Of a DNA stretch of 64,000 nucleotides, positions 1-7,897 are shown piece after piece (the first letter of the stretch is position 1; each line of letters starts with the position of its first letter). Source of the stretch: Xanthocytophaga flava (GTDB lineage Bacteria > Bacteroidota > Bacteroidia > Cytophagales > 172606-1). The notes beneath the pieces are model-generated. The model had not been told where the DNA came from. It searched no databases and worked only from the letters and a program-made list of their open reading frames with translations. The stretch covers positions 1 to 64,000 of the forward strand of contig JASJOS010000023.1 of assembly GCA_030068525.1 (NCBI GenBank), read 5' to 3'. Made by a program: the position numbers and the translations under genes.

Positions 1-117
1 ATTTATTATAATCGAATTAGGAGACATTCCGCTTTGGGCTATAAAAGTCCGGCAGAATTTGAACAACTTTATCAAATTAATCTCATTCACTCGCAAGTCG
101 TGTGTCCCGATTTTTAG
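1..117 (+). CDS. IS3-family transposase (OrfB), C-terminal fragment
   Basis: The reading frame is open from base 1 to a TAG at 115-117 and gives 38 residues containing YYNRIRRHSALGYKSPAEFE, the conserved C-terminal signature of the rve integrase domain in IS3/IS150-type transposases. The start is beyond the left edge, so whether the full enzyme is intact cannot be told. It is read toward the CRISPR array and is the likely cause of that array's distal truncation. Family assignment is firm; subgroup is not. Confidence 0.8.
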   Translation: MYYNRIRRHSALGYKSPAEFEQLYQINLIHSQVVCPDF

Positions 118-127
118 GACCACCTCA
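1..127 (+). mobile_element. Right end of an IS3-like insertion sequence
   Basis: The stretch holds the last 38 codons of a transposase followed by about ten bases ending in CCACCTCA at 127. A terminal CA and a transposase stop close to the end are usual for IS3-family right ends. The other terminus lies outside the window, so the inverted repeat pairing cannot be verified. The 23 bases from 128 to the first CRISPR repeat at 151 are shorter than the 35-39 base spacers of this locus, which fits an insertion inside a CRISPR spacer. The exact boundary is inferred. Confidence 0.6.
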
Positions 128-150
128 ACTATATCCTGATTGTAAGTCCC

Positions 151-1038
151 ATTTCAATTCCTTACTGGTACAATTAAGATAATCACGCACCTAACCAATG
201 GTAATGTGGGTAGTTAATTTCAATTCCTCTATGGTACAATTAAGATAGATAGATAAGTCGAATGAGGAACTGACTCACTATCATTTCAATTCCTCTATGG
301 TACAATTAAGATCAGATTCTTTCGATAAGTCCGAATGATCAAAAAGCAATTTCAATTCCTCTATGGTACAATTAAGATCGTTCGTAGTATACTGTATCGC
401 GCTTAACAACTTCATTTCAATTCCTCTATGGTACAATTAAGATCACTACATTGTCTGTGTAACTATTAGCCGCTGTACATTTCAATTCCTCTATGGTACA
501 ATTAAGATCTATCACTGTTAGGTTAGCTACCTTGCAGAAAATAAATTTCAATTCCTCTATGGTACAATTAAGATTGTAGCGGAAATTTCTTTCCAGGTGC
601 TACTCTCTGCATTTCAATTCCTCTATGGTACAATTAAGATAAGGTTTTTACCCGCTCAGCTTCCTCTTTTTCTCGTCATTTCAATTCCTCTATGGTACAA
701 TTAAGATCAGGCGTTCCACAAGTTGGCCAGCTTCACTCTAATCAATTTCAATTCCTCTATGGTACAATTAAGATCCCTGCAGAGAAGTCCAGTATAGCCA
801 TTTGGTCCAAATTTCAATTCCTCTATGGTACAATTAAGATCAAAGTCCAGCCAAGAAATAGGTTAAGTAAGGCAAATTTCAATTCCTCTATGGTACAATT
901 AAGATTTGATTTTGCTTTCGGGAAAGGTTATTAACCAGCTGAATTTCAATTCCTCTATGGTACAATTAAGATTTTGAGTTTTGCCGGCCTGCTGCAAAAC
1001 TGTATCAGATTTCAATTCCTCTATGGTACAATTAAGAT
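151..1038 (-). CRISPR. CRISPR array 1, 14 repeats and 13 spacers
   Basis: Fourteen 30-bp repeats begin at 151, 217, 283, 349, 414, 479, 545, 611, 678, 745, 811, 876, 943 and 1009, with spacers of 35-37 bp. On the minus strand the repeat begins ATCTTAATTGTACC and ends GGAATTGAAAT, so the crRNA 5' handle would be ATTGAAAT, normal for type I-B. Thirteen repeats carry the central allele ATAGAGG. The most distal repeat (151-180) carries AGTAAGG, the major allele of array 2. The two alleles differ at three adjacent bases, repeat positions 16-18. The leader is on the right, next to cas2, so transcription runs leftward away from the cas genes. The distal end abuts an insertion sequence. Confidence 0.98.
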
Positions 1039-1157
1039 CCGTTAGAAACGAAGCTAAAAATAGCGTTTTCAGCACAAAAACGCAGCTTTTGTAATTTGTT
1101 TTTTCGTGAAAAGTCGTCGATGTGTAATACTACGATTGACCCAGGGGTTCGACGACT
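1039..1157 (-). promoter_or_regulatory. Leader of CRISPR array 1
   Basis: The 94 bases next to the first repeat (1039-1132) are identical to the reverse complement of the leader of array 2 (12497-12590), and similarity continues to 1157 with two substitutions and one indel in a G run. Leader identity beside both arrays shows that both are fed by the same Cas1-Cas2 machinery. It holds AAGTCGTCGA at 1111-1120 and the inverted form TCGACGACTT at 1149-1158; a third copy, TCGACGACTT, lies at 1240-1249 just after the cas2 stop. I could not identify a clear promoter box for the array. Confidence 0.85.
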
Positions 1158-1250
1158 TGTTGATAGTGAGTGTGTTATGTGTATTTGTAAGGGGTTTGCG
1201 GCATGCAAGTACTTTAATTGTACATACCTAAACTACCGGTCGACGACTTT

Positions 1251-1514
1251 TTAGAGGAAATGGTCCGTATCGTTTTTCGTTAGGCCAATCACTTCCTTGT
1301 CCAGCCAGCGTTGTTCACGGCTTTTAAAGATAATCAGACTGTCGGTATCTTGGTCCATAATCAGGCTGGCTTTGGCTTTAAGTTCTTTTAGCTTTACCTC
1401 ACTAATCTCACCTTCAAACACTGAGTTCTGAATCCAGTTCAGATACTGGCGACATAACTTCAGCATTTTACCAACCCGTTTTTCGCCTACATCATATACC
1501 AGTACTATATACAT
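1251..1514 (-). CDS. cas2: CRISPR-associated endonuclease Cas2
   Basis: The 87-residue product starts MYIVLVYDVGEKRVGKML, the typical first beta strand of Cas2 with the conserved aspartate (YDV), and has the ferredoxin-like length expected. A longer frame opens at 1553, but the ATG at 1514 fits the family and lies 4 bp after the cas1 stop, so it is preferred. Cas2 dimerises between two Cas1 dimers to form the spacer integrase. It ends directly against a TCGACGACTT motif belonging to the leader of array 1. It is the last gene of the minus-strand cas series. Confidence 0.95.
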   Translation of the reverse strand: MYIVLVYDVGEKRVGKMLKLCRQYLNWIQNSVFEGEISEVKLKELKAKASLIMDQDTDSLIIFKSREQRWLDKEVIGLTKNDTDHFL

Positions 1515-1518
1515 TTGC

Positions 1519-2523
1519 TTACCACCAGGCTTTAAAGGGTTTATAAGGCTCAATACGCAGAATGTGTTTGGCTAGCTTATAACATTCCAGTTTGATGAGG
1601 TGTTTATAGCTGACACTTCGTCCCAGACTGCGGTGCTGGATCGTTTCGCGAAGCTTTTCATCCCAGGCTTTGACAAACGCTTGGCGGGCATGTGGTTTCA
1701 GGATACAACGGTTCAGGTTTATGTCAAAATCTTTGGCCTGTAGCTGCTTTTTGTTTAATACTGAAAATACCAGCCTGTCAACCAGTATCGGTTTAAACAC
1801 CTCTGCAATATCCAGTGCCAACGAATAACGGCGTGTACCCGGTTCGTGCAAAAAGCTTATGGTTGGATTAAGCTGGGTGTGATAGATCTGGTCGAGGCAG
1901 GCAGTATAACAGAGCATGTTACCTAATGAGATCAGGGCATTAATCTCGTTGGAAGGAGGCTGTTTGGTACGATTGCCCATTTCAAATCCATTGATGATGT
2001 TGTCAAATGCCGCATAGTAGTTCTGACGGATGTTACCCTCTGTACCCATTAGGGCCGCTACATCGGTAGCCAGTGGAATCTGGCTGATATGATTTTCGAT
2101 AGCTGTTAGTGGCAGATCCAGGTCACGTTGGCGGTTGTGGTAATAGCGCAGATTACGGAGCATATTGTTAGCTCCCCCTTCTACAAAAGCACGGGCTAAT
2201 TCCAGTCGGGCCGATTTGCGCAGGTACGCACGTGTTTGTTCAACCTGCATTTTGCCTGCCAGCAGGTAGTCTTTGGGCATAAACGAACCTGTATAGTGCT
2301 CATAGTAATCAAAGAAATGTACCGCTACATTCTGTTTGCCCAGAAAGGTAAAGAGGGCACTGTTGGCATCCAGGTTGCCGAATACATAAAACTGGCTGAC
2401 ATCCTCTACCGGAATGTATTTAGGAGGTGATTCGTTGCCATCCGCATCGATGGGAGTAAACTTCAGGGTGTTGTCTTTCCGGCTCAACCGTCCGGGGTTG
2501 AATAGGTAATAGGTTTTTGACAT
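1519..2523 (-). CDS. cas1: CRISPR-associated integrase Cas1 (type I-B)
   Basis: The 334-residue protein shows the metal-binding residues of Cas1: the glutamate in GTEGNIRQNYY (middle), the histidine in FLHEPGTRRYSLALDIAE and the aspartate in the same segment. It begins MSKTYYLFNPGRLSRKDNTL, as in I-B Cas1. With Cas2 it inserts new spacers at the leader ends of both arrays. It is separated from cas4 by about 760 bp that hold nested palindromic repeats and a small opposite-strand gene, so cas1-cas2 may have their own transcript. No key residue is missing. Confidence 0.96.
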   Translation of the reverse strand: MSKTYYLFNPGRLSRKDNTLKFTPIDADGNESPPKYIPVEDVSQFYVFGNLDANSALFTFLGKQNVAVHFFDYYEHYTGSFMPKDYLLAGKMQVEQTRAYLRKSARLELARAFVEGGANNMLRNLRYYHNRQRDLDLPLTAIENHISQIPLATDVAALMGTEGNIRQNYYAAFDNIINGFEMGNRTKQPPSNEINALISLGNMLCYTACLDQIYHTQLNPTISFLHEPGTRRYSLALDIAEVFKPILVDRLVFSVLNKKQLQAKDFDINLNRCILKPHARQAFVKAWDEKLRETIQHRSLGRSVSYKHLIKLECYKLAKHILRIEPYKPFKAWW

Positions 2524-2550
2524 GGGTGTATATGTTTAATATCCCAACAA

Positions 2551-2813
2551 TGTAGGGGCGCACCTGCGTGTGCGCCCAGATTCGTGCAGGGAATGTTCGG
2601 ATTTGTGAACAAACATCGGGAATGTAGGGGCAGGGCTTGCCCCTGCCCGTGTTTGGTACAGACCCTGTCTGTGACAGTCCGAAACTATTGTTCTGATAAA
2701 CCCAATCATTCGCGTACCGAAATCGGGCAGGGGCAAGCCCTGCCCCTACATTATCGGATTGTTACAGACAAGGTTTGCGGGAAACCGGGCGAACACGCAG
2801 GTTCGCCCCTACA
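2551..2813. repeat. Nested inverted repeats between cas1 and cas4
   Basis: Four GC-rich blocks lie here: A 2551-2577, B 2623-2649, C 2724-2750 and D 2786-2813. C is an exact 27-bp reverse complement of B. D is a near-exact reverse complement of A. Each begins or ends with TGTAGGGGC. Inner flanks (about 2661-2682 and 2755-2775) are also inverted copies with a few changes. The whole is a pair of palindromes inside a larger palindrome, and its GC content stands out from the cas genes. It resembles dispersed REP/MITE-type elements known in many bacteria. No protein is assigned to 2524-3054, although a spurious open frame crosses the palindromes. Confidence 0.8.
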
Positions 2814-3054
2814 GTATCAATACTTGAAACTACATTCTGTACCAGCTCTCAGTCTTTCTCTAACCGCCTTATCCTCAGTCAGAAAAATGAATTTTTATAG
2901 TACATGCTATATTCTTTTTCTTTACCTTCACTATACGATTCTTGCTGGTTCAATCAGAATATCCAAAAGGTTGTTTACTCAGCAACTGAAACAATGATTG
3001 TCTAAGCCGGATGTGATACAGTATTTTTCAACCTGTTTAATCCTGAATTAGCTT

Positions 3055-3306
3055 ATGGTGACTCCAAATCAAGCCGATCTGATCAAATTGATCTGCCGCA
3101 CGCTGGAACGGATTTCAGACGCGGAGCAGATGATTGGAAATCTGCAAATCGAAACCGAATCGGAAACCAATCTTTCTCTGAGGCAATACAAACACCTGAA
3201 GGCCCGTCTGACCAAAGATCTTCATGGACTGCTCCAAAAGTTTGATGGAAACCTGCATGTGCAATACATTGAACGAGTGGAGGCTTACTCAGCCTCTGCT
3301 ACATAA
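3055..3306 (+). CDS. Small hypothetical protein inside the cas locus
   Basis: This 83-residue frame starts MVTPNQADLIKLICRTLERI and appears wholly helical and hydrophilic (many Glu, Lys, Leu), with no signal or membrane segment. Codon choice looks coding, and no gene explains it on the other strand except the last 22 bp, where it overlaps the 3' end of cas4 tail to tail. I do not recognise the family. Its orientation against the cas genes, together with the neighbouring palindromes, suggests an inserted element rather than a Cas component. The alternative is a chance frame. Confidence 0.5.
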   Translation: MVTPNQADLIKLICRTLERISDAEQMIGNLQIETESETNLSLRQYKHLKARLTKDLHGLLQKFDGNLHVQYIERVEAYSASAT

Positions 3307-3797
3307 CAAAACTCGTAATACGAACATTTTTTGCATAGCGCCTTTTGAATACGGGGCGGACAGGTCTGTGACTCAATCAGGACTTGTACGCCCTTTTCCC
3401 ATTCCGCCACCTGTAGTCGGTCGGCCTGGGTGAGGGGAGGGATAAGCTCAGTCTTACGCAGCTTCGGATATTCCAGTATAGCCGATGTGCCTGCAATGCC
3501 GTTTCGTTCGAGTACATACTGGTAATACCGTACCTGTGCTATATGTGCATGCTCAGCCTTGTCCGACTTCTTGGTTTCATGAATTACCCTTGCCTTCGCA
3601 TCAAAAAAGTCAATCTTAATCCCTTCCATTTCCAGCTGTGTATACCGTTCCGCTCGCTGCTGATAGGTTGTCTCCCCAATCAGCTTGCCTTCATACACGG
3701 TATCTGATGTGTGCTCCATCTGGATGTTGTTATGAAACAACCAAAGCTTGCGATGGCAGAGGAGGTAGTAGCCTATGTGAGTGGCAGTGATAGACAT
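3285..3797 (-). CDS. cas4: CRISPR-associated exonuclease Cas4
   Basis: The 170-residue protein matches the Dna2/Cas4 family: MSITATHIGYYLLCHRKLWLF with the first Fe-S cysteine near residue 14, RecB-like nuclease segment around KIDFFDAKARVIHETKKSDK, and the C-terminal cysteine cluster CPPRIQKALCKKCSYYEFC. Cas4 trims prespacers and helps choose the PAM during adaptation. It begins 2 bp after the cas3 stop, so it is translationally linked to the interference genes rather than to cas1-cas2. Length is normal. Confidence 0.94.
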   Translation of the reverse strand: MSITATHIGYYLLCHRKLWLFHNNIQMEHTSDTVYEGKLIGETTYQQRAERYTQLEMEGIKIDFFDAKARVIHETKKSDKAEHAHIAQVRYYQYVLERNGIAGTSAILEYPKLRKTELIPPLTQADRLQVAEWEKGVQVLIESQTCPPRIQKALCKKCSYYEFCYVAEAE

Positions 3798-3799
3798 AG

Positions 3800-6157
3800 T
3801 TAAATGATTACACTAGGATCATTCCATTGTTCTTGTTCATCATACAATAGACCTAATTCAGGATCATATTTTTTCTGAATAGTCCAGTATTCAATAGTTA
3901 TTGGATCGCCTTTTTTAGTTTGAATAACAAATGCTTCTTTAGACAAATTGTCATCTCGTTCATTGTTCAGTTGTGCAAACTTGTTTTTTCTAATCTGGAC
4001 CTTCAGACTTTCTGCTTTAATGAAATTAAACTCACTCAGATAGCCGATAAATCTTTCTTTCAAACCGATAGGTAAAACCTTAATACCATCAAATTGTTTG
4101 TAAAACTCCTCTTCAGAACGATTTGAGTGAACTAAAGGCGCTAATTGACTAACTGAGGCTTTGAGGAAAAAATAGACGGAATCAAACTTCTCTTTACTCT
4201 TTGTATCCCAATCAGGATAAACTTCATCTATCAATCTTTGCAACTTCTGTTCTTTTACAATGCCATTATCTTCTTTGATAATAGTTTCAAACGCTGCAAT
4301 TGTTCTTTTTATATTTTCAGCAGAATAGATATAAAAGTCAGTAGAATTGCTTTGTTGAAACACATAAACAGGACAAATACCTTTTATTCTTCTTCTATTG
4401 ATACGCCCAAACCTTTGTACTAATGCATCTATTGGAGCAGGTTCAGTGTAGATAACATCATAGTCAATGTCCAAACTAACCTCAATTGCTTGAGTTCCAA
4501 CCAGAAGTTGAATAGGATCATTCTGATCTTGTTCTCCTTGTTTTAGTGTTTTTTCATGTTCAGTCCGGTTTTCACCGTTGAAAGCACTATGCAATAAAAC
4601 AGATCTTGTTGCATAGGGTTTGAGAGATGTATAAACAGACTGAGCTTGTTTGACTGTATTACATACAACCAATACTTTAGTCCCTTTCTGTAAGTCAAGC
4701 TGGATTTGTTCCAGATTGTCACTCAACAATCCATGTTGTAAGCGGATCTGATGCCGATCAAAACTATCGTATAATTCCTGAGTAGCTTTTATTTCAGTAT
4801 ATGATCCAATAGCTGTTTCAATTTCTTTCTTTAAGAAAGAAGGCAATGTCGCTGTCATCACCATAACTTTTACCTTCAGATATTGAGTCGCATATTCCAG
4901 CAATACTTTTATCTGGGCAAATGTCTCTGGCGCATAGGCATGTATCTCATCAAATATGAAATAGCTACCTACCATTTCAAACAATCCTTGCTCAAAGCCT
5001 TTTAATCCAAAGAGATTTTTTAAAAGCTGGAAAGGTGTGATGACTTTGAGAGGTGTATAAATAGTACGAAATTTATGTTTGAGTTCTTCTATTTTCTCTT
5101 TGCGTACATTATTGGCATACTGGAAATCATCAAAATAGTCATATAGATAGTCACTTAACTTTCCATGTAGCATTCCCACTTTCTCCTGATCTCCCAAACC
5201 CTTTTCCGTACTTCCCAATCGTTCAAACATAGCATTAATGGATGCAGTAAAAGGAAGTATATAAAAGACTCTTCCTTGACCAGATAAGTGCATTTGCTTT
5301 TTTAGCCAGAGCATTGCACTTTCGGTTTTCCCAGATCCAGTAGGAGCTGTTAATATCAGATTCCCTTGTATTTCTCCTGCTGCAATCTGATGTTGGTGAA
5401 AATCCCCATTCTTTATTTGAAGCTCCTTTTGTTGTTTATCCAGAAAGGCAAAATCATCAGGTACAATATTTTGAATAGATGTAAGTCTGGCAGATCCTAA
5501 ATGGTCGCAATGTTTTAGTGCTCCAAACAATAATAATAACTCAAAGTAATCCGCATCACTTACTTTGATCAAGCCAGTAGTTGCTTTATTGAGGTAATTT
5601 GTAATGAGTTTGCCTGGATGTTTGGCAACGGGTAAATTTAATTTGAATGTATATTCTTTCTCAACAAGTTCGTGAATCAGTTTTACAAGAACATTCTTCT
5701 TAAACTCATTCACAAAATCCAGCCTTTCAGACTCTTCCCAATCATCCTCATCACTATTTTCTTTCTTGTAGCTTTTAGAAATGTACTTTAAATTTAGCTT
5801 GTCAAAATCTTTGTGGTGACCTGCAATTACCAGACGCATCAATTTTTTCTGGCTTTCCTCTAGTTCAAAACCTTCAATAAAGGGTAATGAAAACAATTCA
5901 TGTCTTTGTCCGAGCCAGTTGTTAGGTGCTCCGGATAGAATATTCTGAAATTCCACATGTCCCTTTCCAAGATCATGAAAAATGATACACTTCCTCAATA
6001 ATTCCCAAAATGGAAAGCGGATAGTATCTAGATGATTAACCTGAGGAAAAGACCTTTCCAGAAATGAGGCAATTAACAGGCAATCATCAATATGTATCTT
6101 TAAGGTAATACGAGGCTCTCCTGATTTAGCCAAAATATCGGTATATGAGCTAGTCAT
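3800..6157 (-). CDS. cas3: CRISPR-associated nuclease-helicase Cas3
   Basis: The 785-residue protein has an N-terminal HD nuclease (IIFHDLGKGHVEFQN near residue 60; further His in RHELFSLPF and AGHHKD) followed by an SF2 helicase with Walker A APTGSGKTESA near residue 271, the DEIH box (FDEIHAYAPETF) near 404, the SAT-like motif MTATLP, and motif VI-like QRFGRINRRR. It is recruited by Cascade to unwind and degrade target DNA. HD and helicase are in one chain, as is common in type I-B. It overlaps the cas5 3' end by 8 bp. Nothing essential looks lost. Confidence 0.96.
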   Translation of the reverse strand: MTSSYTDILAKSGEPRITLKIHIDDCLLIASFLERSFPQVNHLDTIRFPFWELLRKCIIFHDLGKGHVEFQNILSGAPNNWLGQRHELFSLPFIEGFELEESQKKLMRLVIAGHHKDFDKLNLKYISKSYKKENSDEDDWEESERLDFVNEFKKNVLVKLIHELVEKEYTFKLNLPVAKHPGKLITNYLNKATTGLIKVSDADYFELLLLFGALKHCDHLGSARLTSIQNIVPDDFAFLDKQQKELQIKNGDFHQHQIAAGEIQGNLILTAPTGSGKTESAMLWLKKQMHLSGQGRVFYILPFTASINAMFERLGSTEKGLGDQEKVGMLHGKLSDYLYDYFDDFQYANNVRKEKIEELKHKFRTIYTPLKVITPFQLLKNLFGLKGFEQGLFEMVGSYFIFDEIHAYAPETFAQIKVLLEYATQYLKVKVMVMTATLPSFLKKEIETAIGSYTEIKATQELYDSFDRHQIRLQHGLLSDNLEQIQLDLQKGTKVLVVCNTVKQAQSVYTSLKPYATRSVLLHSAFNGENRTEHEKTLKQGEQDQNDPIQLLVGTQAIEVSLDIDYDVIYTEPAPIDALVQRFGRINRRRIKGICPVYVFQQSNSTDFYIYSAENIKRTIAAFETIIKEDNGIVKEQKLQRLIDEVYPDWDTKSKEKFDSVYFFLKASVSQLAPLVHSNRSEEEFYKQFDGIKVLPIGLKERFIGYLSEFNFIKAESLKVQIRKNKFAQLNNERDDNLSKEAFVIQTKKGDPITIEYWTIQKKYDPELGLLYDEQEQWNDPSVII

Positions 6158-6809
6158 AGACTGAAAAATCTAGATCATGAAAAAAGACATCCACATTTAG
6201 TTCTTCATCTCTAAAAGCAGTTAGTTGACCAACGATGTTAGAGTTGTGATTGATAATAGAAAAAGGTTGTGTACCCAGATTTTGTCTTGGAATAGTATCT
6301 GTGAAATAAGTGGGTAAGGCCTGCACTACACCCGGCAAACGATATTTTAGTAAGGGAACAATTTGTCCTTTTATATTTACATCTGTAGCGACTTCCTGTA
6401 GTTGAATCTTTTTGATACTTCTATTATCAACAGATGCCAAATCATTCATACGGCCTAATACAAGAGGATAATAGGGTTGTCGAAAATAATTGACAATTTG
6501 CTCATCCTCTACATATAGACGTAAAAAGGCATCAAATAAGAATTCACGACGAATGACATTGGATTTGGCATCACGTCGATTTTTATCAACCTGATAAATG
6601 GTTTCCAGATCTGTTGCTTTGGCTCCATACTGGAAGTAATAGCCAATTTTAAACTTCTGATGGTTTACATATGATCCAGCAGCAGCGTTGATCAGTCCTA
6701 AAATAGTACTTAGAGGAGGTACTTCTAAAGTAGGTTGTACTCCACTAATAAGATTAGGGTAACGGAAGCTGGCTGTCCAGCTCCGTATATCTATTTTGAA
6801 TACTTCCAT
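6150..6809 (-). CDS. cas5: Cascade subunit Cas5 (type I-B, Cas5t-like)
   Basis: The 219-residue protein begins MEVFKIDIRSWTASFRYPNL and carries the PPLSTILGLINAAAG segment typical of I-B Cas5 of the Tneap branch. Cas5 caps the 5' handle of the crRNA next to Cas8 in Cascade. Its start overlaps the last base of cas7, and its stop overlaps the start of cas3 by 8 bp, so the four interference genes are translationally coupled. Assignment rests on sequence pattern and gene order. Confidence 0.92.
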   Translation of the reverse strand: MEVFKIDIRSWTASFRYPNLISGVQPTLEVPPLSTILGLINAAAGSYVNHQKFKIGYYFQYGAKATDLETIYQVDKNRRDAKSNVIRREFLFDAFLRLYVEDEQIVNYFRQPYYPLVLGRMNDLASVDNRSIKKIQLQEVATDVNIKGQIVPLLKYRLPGVVQALPTYFTDTIPRQNLGTQPFSIINHNSNIVGQLTAFRDEELNVDVFFHDLDFSVYD

Positions 6810-7897
6810 CAGTTAAGTTGGGTTTCCAGTTGGGAGCAATACAAATCAATAGCTTCGTTGATAGAATGTAACTTGACATTAGAAAACTTCTCGGAAAGTT
6901 TTTCCAGATCTGACTTATACTCTTCCATAAACCCACTTCTTCGTCCTATAAACACTGTGCCTTCAAACTGGTCTTTATAGTCATTCAGTACTTCTTCTAT
7001 CCCTTCAACATTCAATAAAACCCGATCATTATTAACACCATCATTGATCGCAACATGAGAAAATGGATGGTTACCAGTTGTCATTGTTGCCAGGATAATA
7101 AATTTAGGTGTCACATCACCCATATTATCTGTTTGCATAGCACCACCTGAAATGGTTTTGAGCGCTTTAATTGTATCAGTTATACGCTTAACGCGTGTTT
7201 CTTTAGGTAGCTGTACCAGTTTCTGAGCATTGCCTTTACTATCCTTTACAAACAAATCATCTATCTCCGTACTGCCATTTTGTAAAGCTGTCTTTTTGAG
7301 ATCCTCTGTCAGATTTTTAAATCCGGTTTTATTATAGGTTGCGAAAGTGCCTACTTGTGCCAGATCCAACGAAAACATTCCTTTCATGATAGCACTATAT
7401 TCTTCCTTGCTATAGGGAACCGAATCACCTTCCTGCCGAGCCATACTAGACCAATTCTCCCTTGTTTGAACTGCGCCAACAGAGATAATTGCTGAGTTCT
7501 TTAAAGGTGAAACCCGTGTTACTGTGACATCCTCTTTTTTCTCTTTTCCTTTTGCATCTAAAACTGGATTACCTTGTTCATCTCGTACTAAATCTTTAGC
7601 TGCTTTCATAAATCCAAAGACATCATCATCTGCATATTGAACAGGATTTGCAGCAGTAAAAGCGATCTTATTCTCACGTGTAATAGGAGAGAGCAGCCAT
7701 TGATGGTTTTTTTGTAGCGTTTCTCTCCACCAATAACGCCATGCTTGCCCAGAAACATAAGTATACATTCTGTCCTGTTTTTTGATTTTCTTAGTAGCAA
7801 CTGCATTGTCGAAGTTGCTGTTAGTGCTTTTGCCTGCATTGTTAAGTGCAACGACATCAACATCCAATAAAATAAATCCTTGTGTTTTTAGATTCAT
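6809..7897 (-). CDS. cas7: Cascade backbone subunit Cas7 (Cst2/DevR type)
   Basis: The 362-residue protein starts MNLKTQGFILLDVDVVALNNAGKS and has the DevR/Cst2 hallmarks: an early RRM strand, SGQAWRYWWRETLQ, and a late segment SGGAMQTDNMGDVTPKF that fits the family's loop near the palm domain. Multiple copies form the helical backbone that holds the spacer part of the crRNA and flips out every sixth base of the target duplex. It overlaps cas8b by 4 bp and cas5 by 1 bp. Confidence 0.94.
   Translation of the reverse strand: MNLKTQGFILLDVDVVALNNAGKSTNSNFDNAVATKKIKKQDRMYTYVSGQAWRYWWRETLQKNHQWLLSPITRENKIAFTAANPVQYADDDVFGFMKAAKDLVRDEQGNPVLDAKGKEKKEDVTVTRVSPLKNSAIISVGAVQTRENWSSMARQEGDSVPYSKEEYSAIMKGMFSLDLAQVGTFATYNKTGFKNLTEDLKKTALQNGSTEIDDLFVKDSKGNAQKLVQLPKETRVKRITDTIKALKTISGGAMQTDNMGDVTPKFIILATMTTGNHPFSHVAINDGVNNDRVLLNVEGIEEVLNDYKDQFEGTVFIGRRSGFMEEYKSDLEKLSEKFSNVKLHSINEAIDLYCSQLETQLN

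Noticed and set aside
692-934. An 80-codon frame across CRISPR array 1
   Set aside because: It is made of translated repeats (NFNSSMVQLR pattern) and spacers; a shadow of the array.
1211-1226. CTTTAATTGTACAT near the array 1 leader, similar to the CRISPR repeat start
   Set aside because: Only about ten contiguous bases agree, no second half or partner repeat follows, and it lacks the handle sequence; chance or a decayed remnant.
2536-2997. Open frames over the nested palindromes between cas1 and cas4
   Set aside because: They translate the GC-rich palindromes on both strands and show no protein-like pattern.
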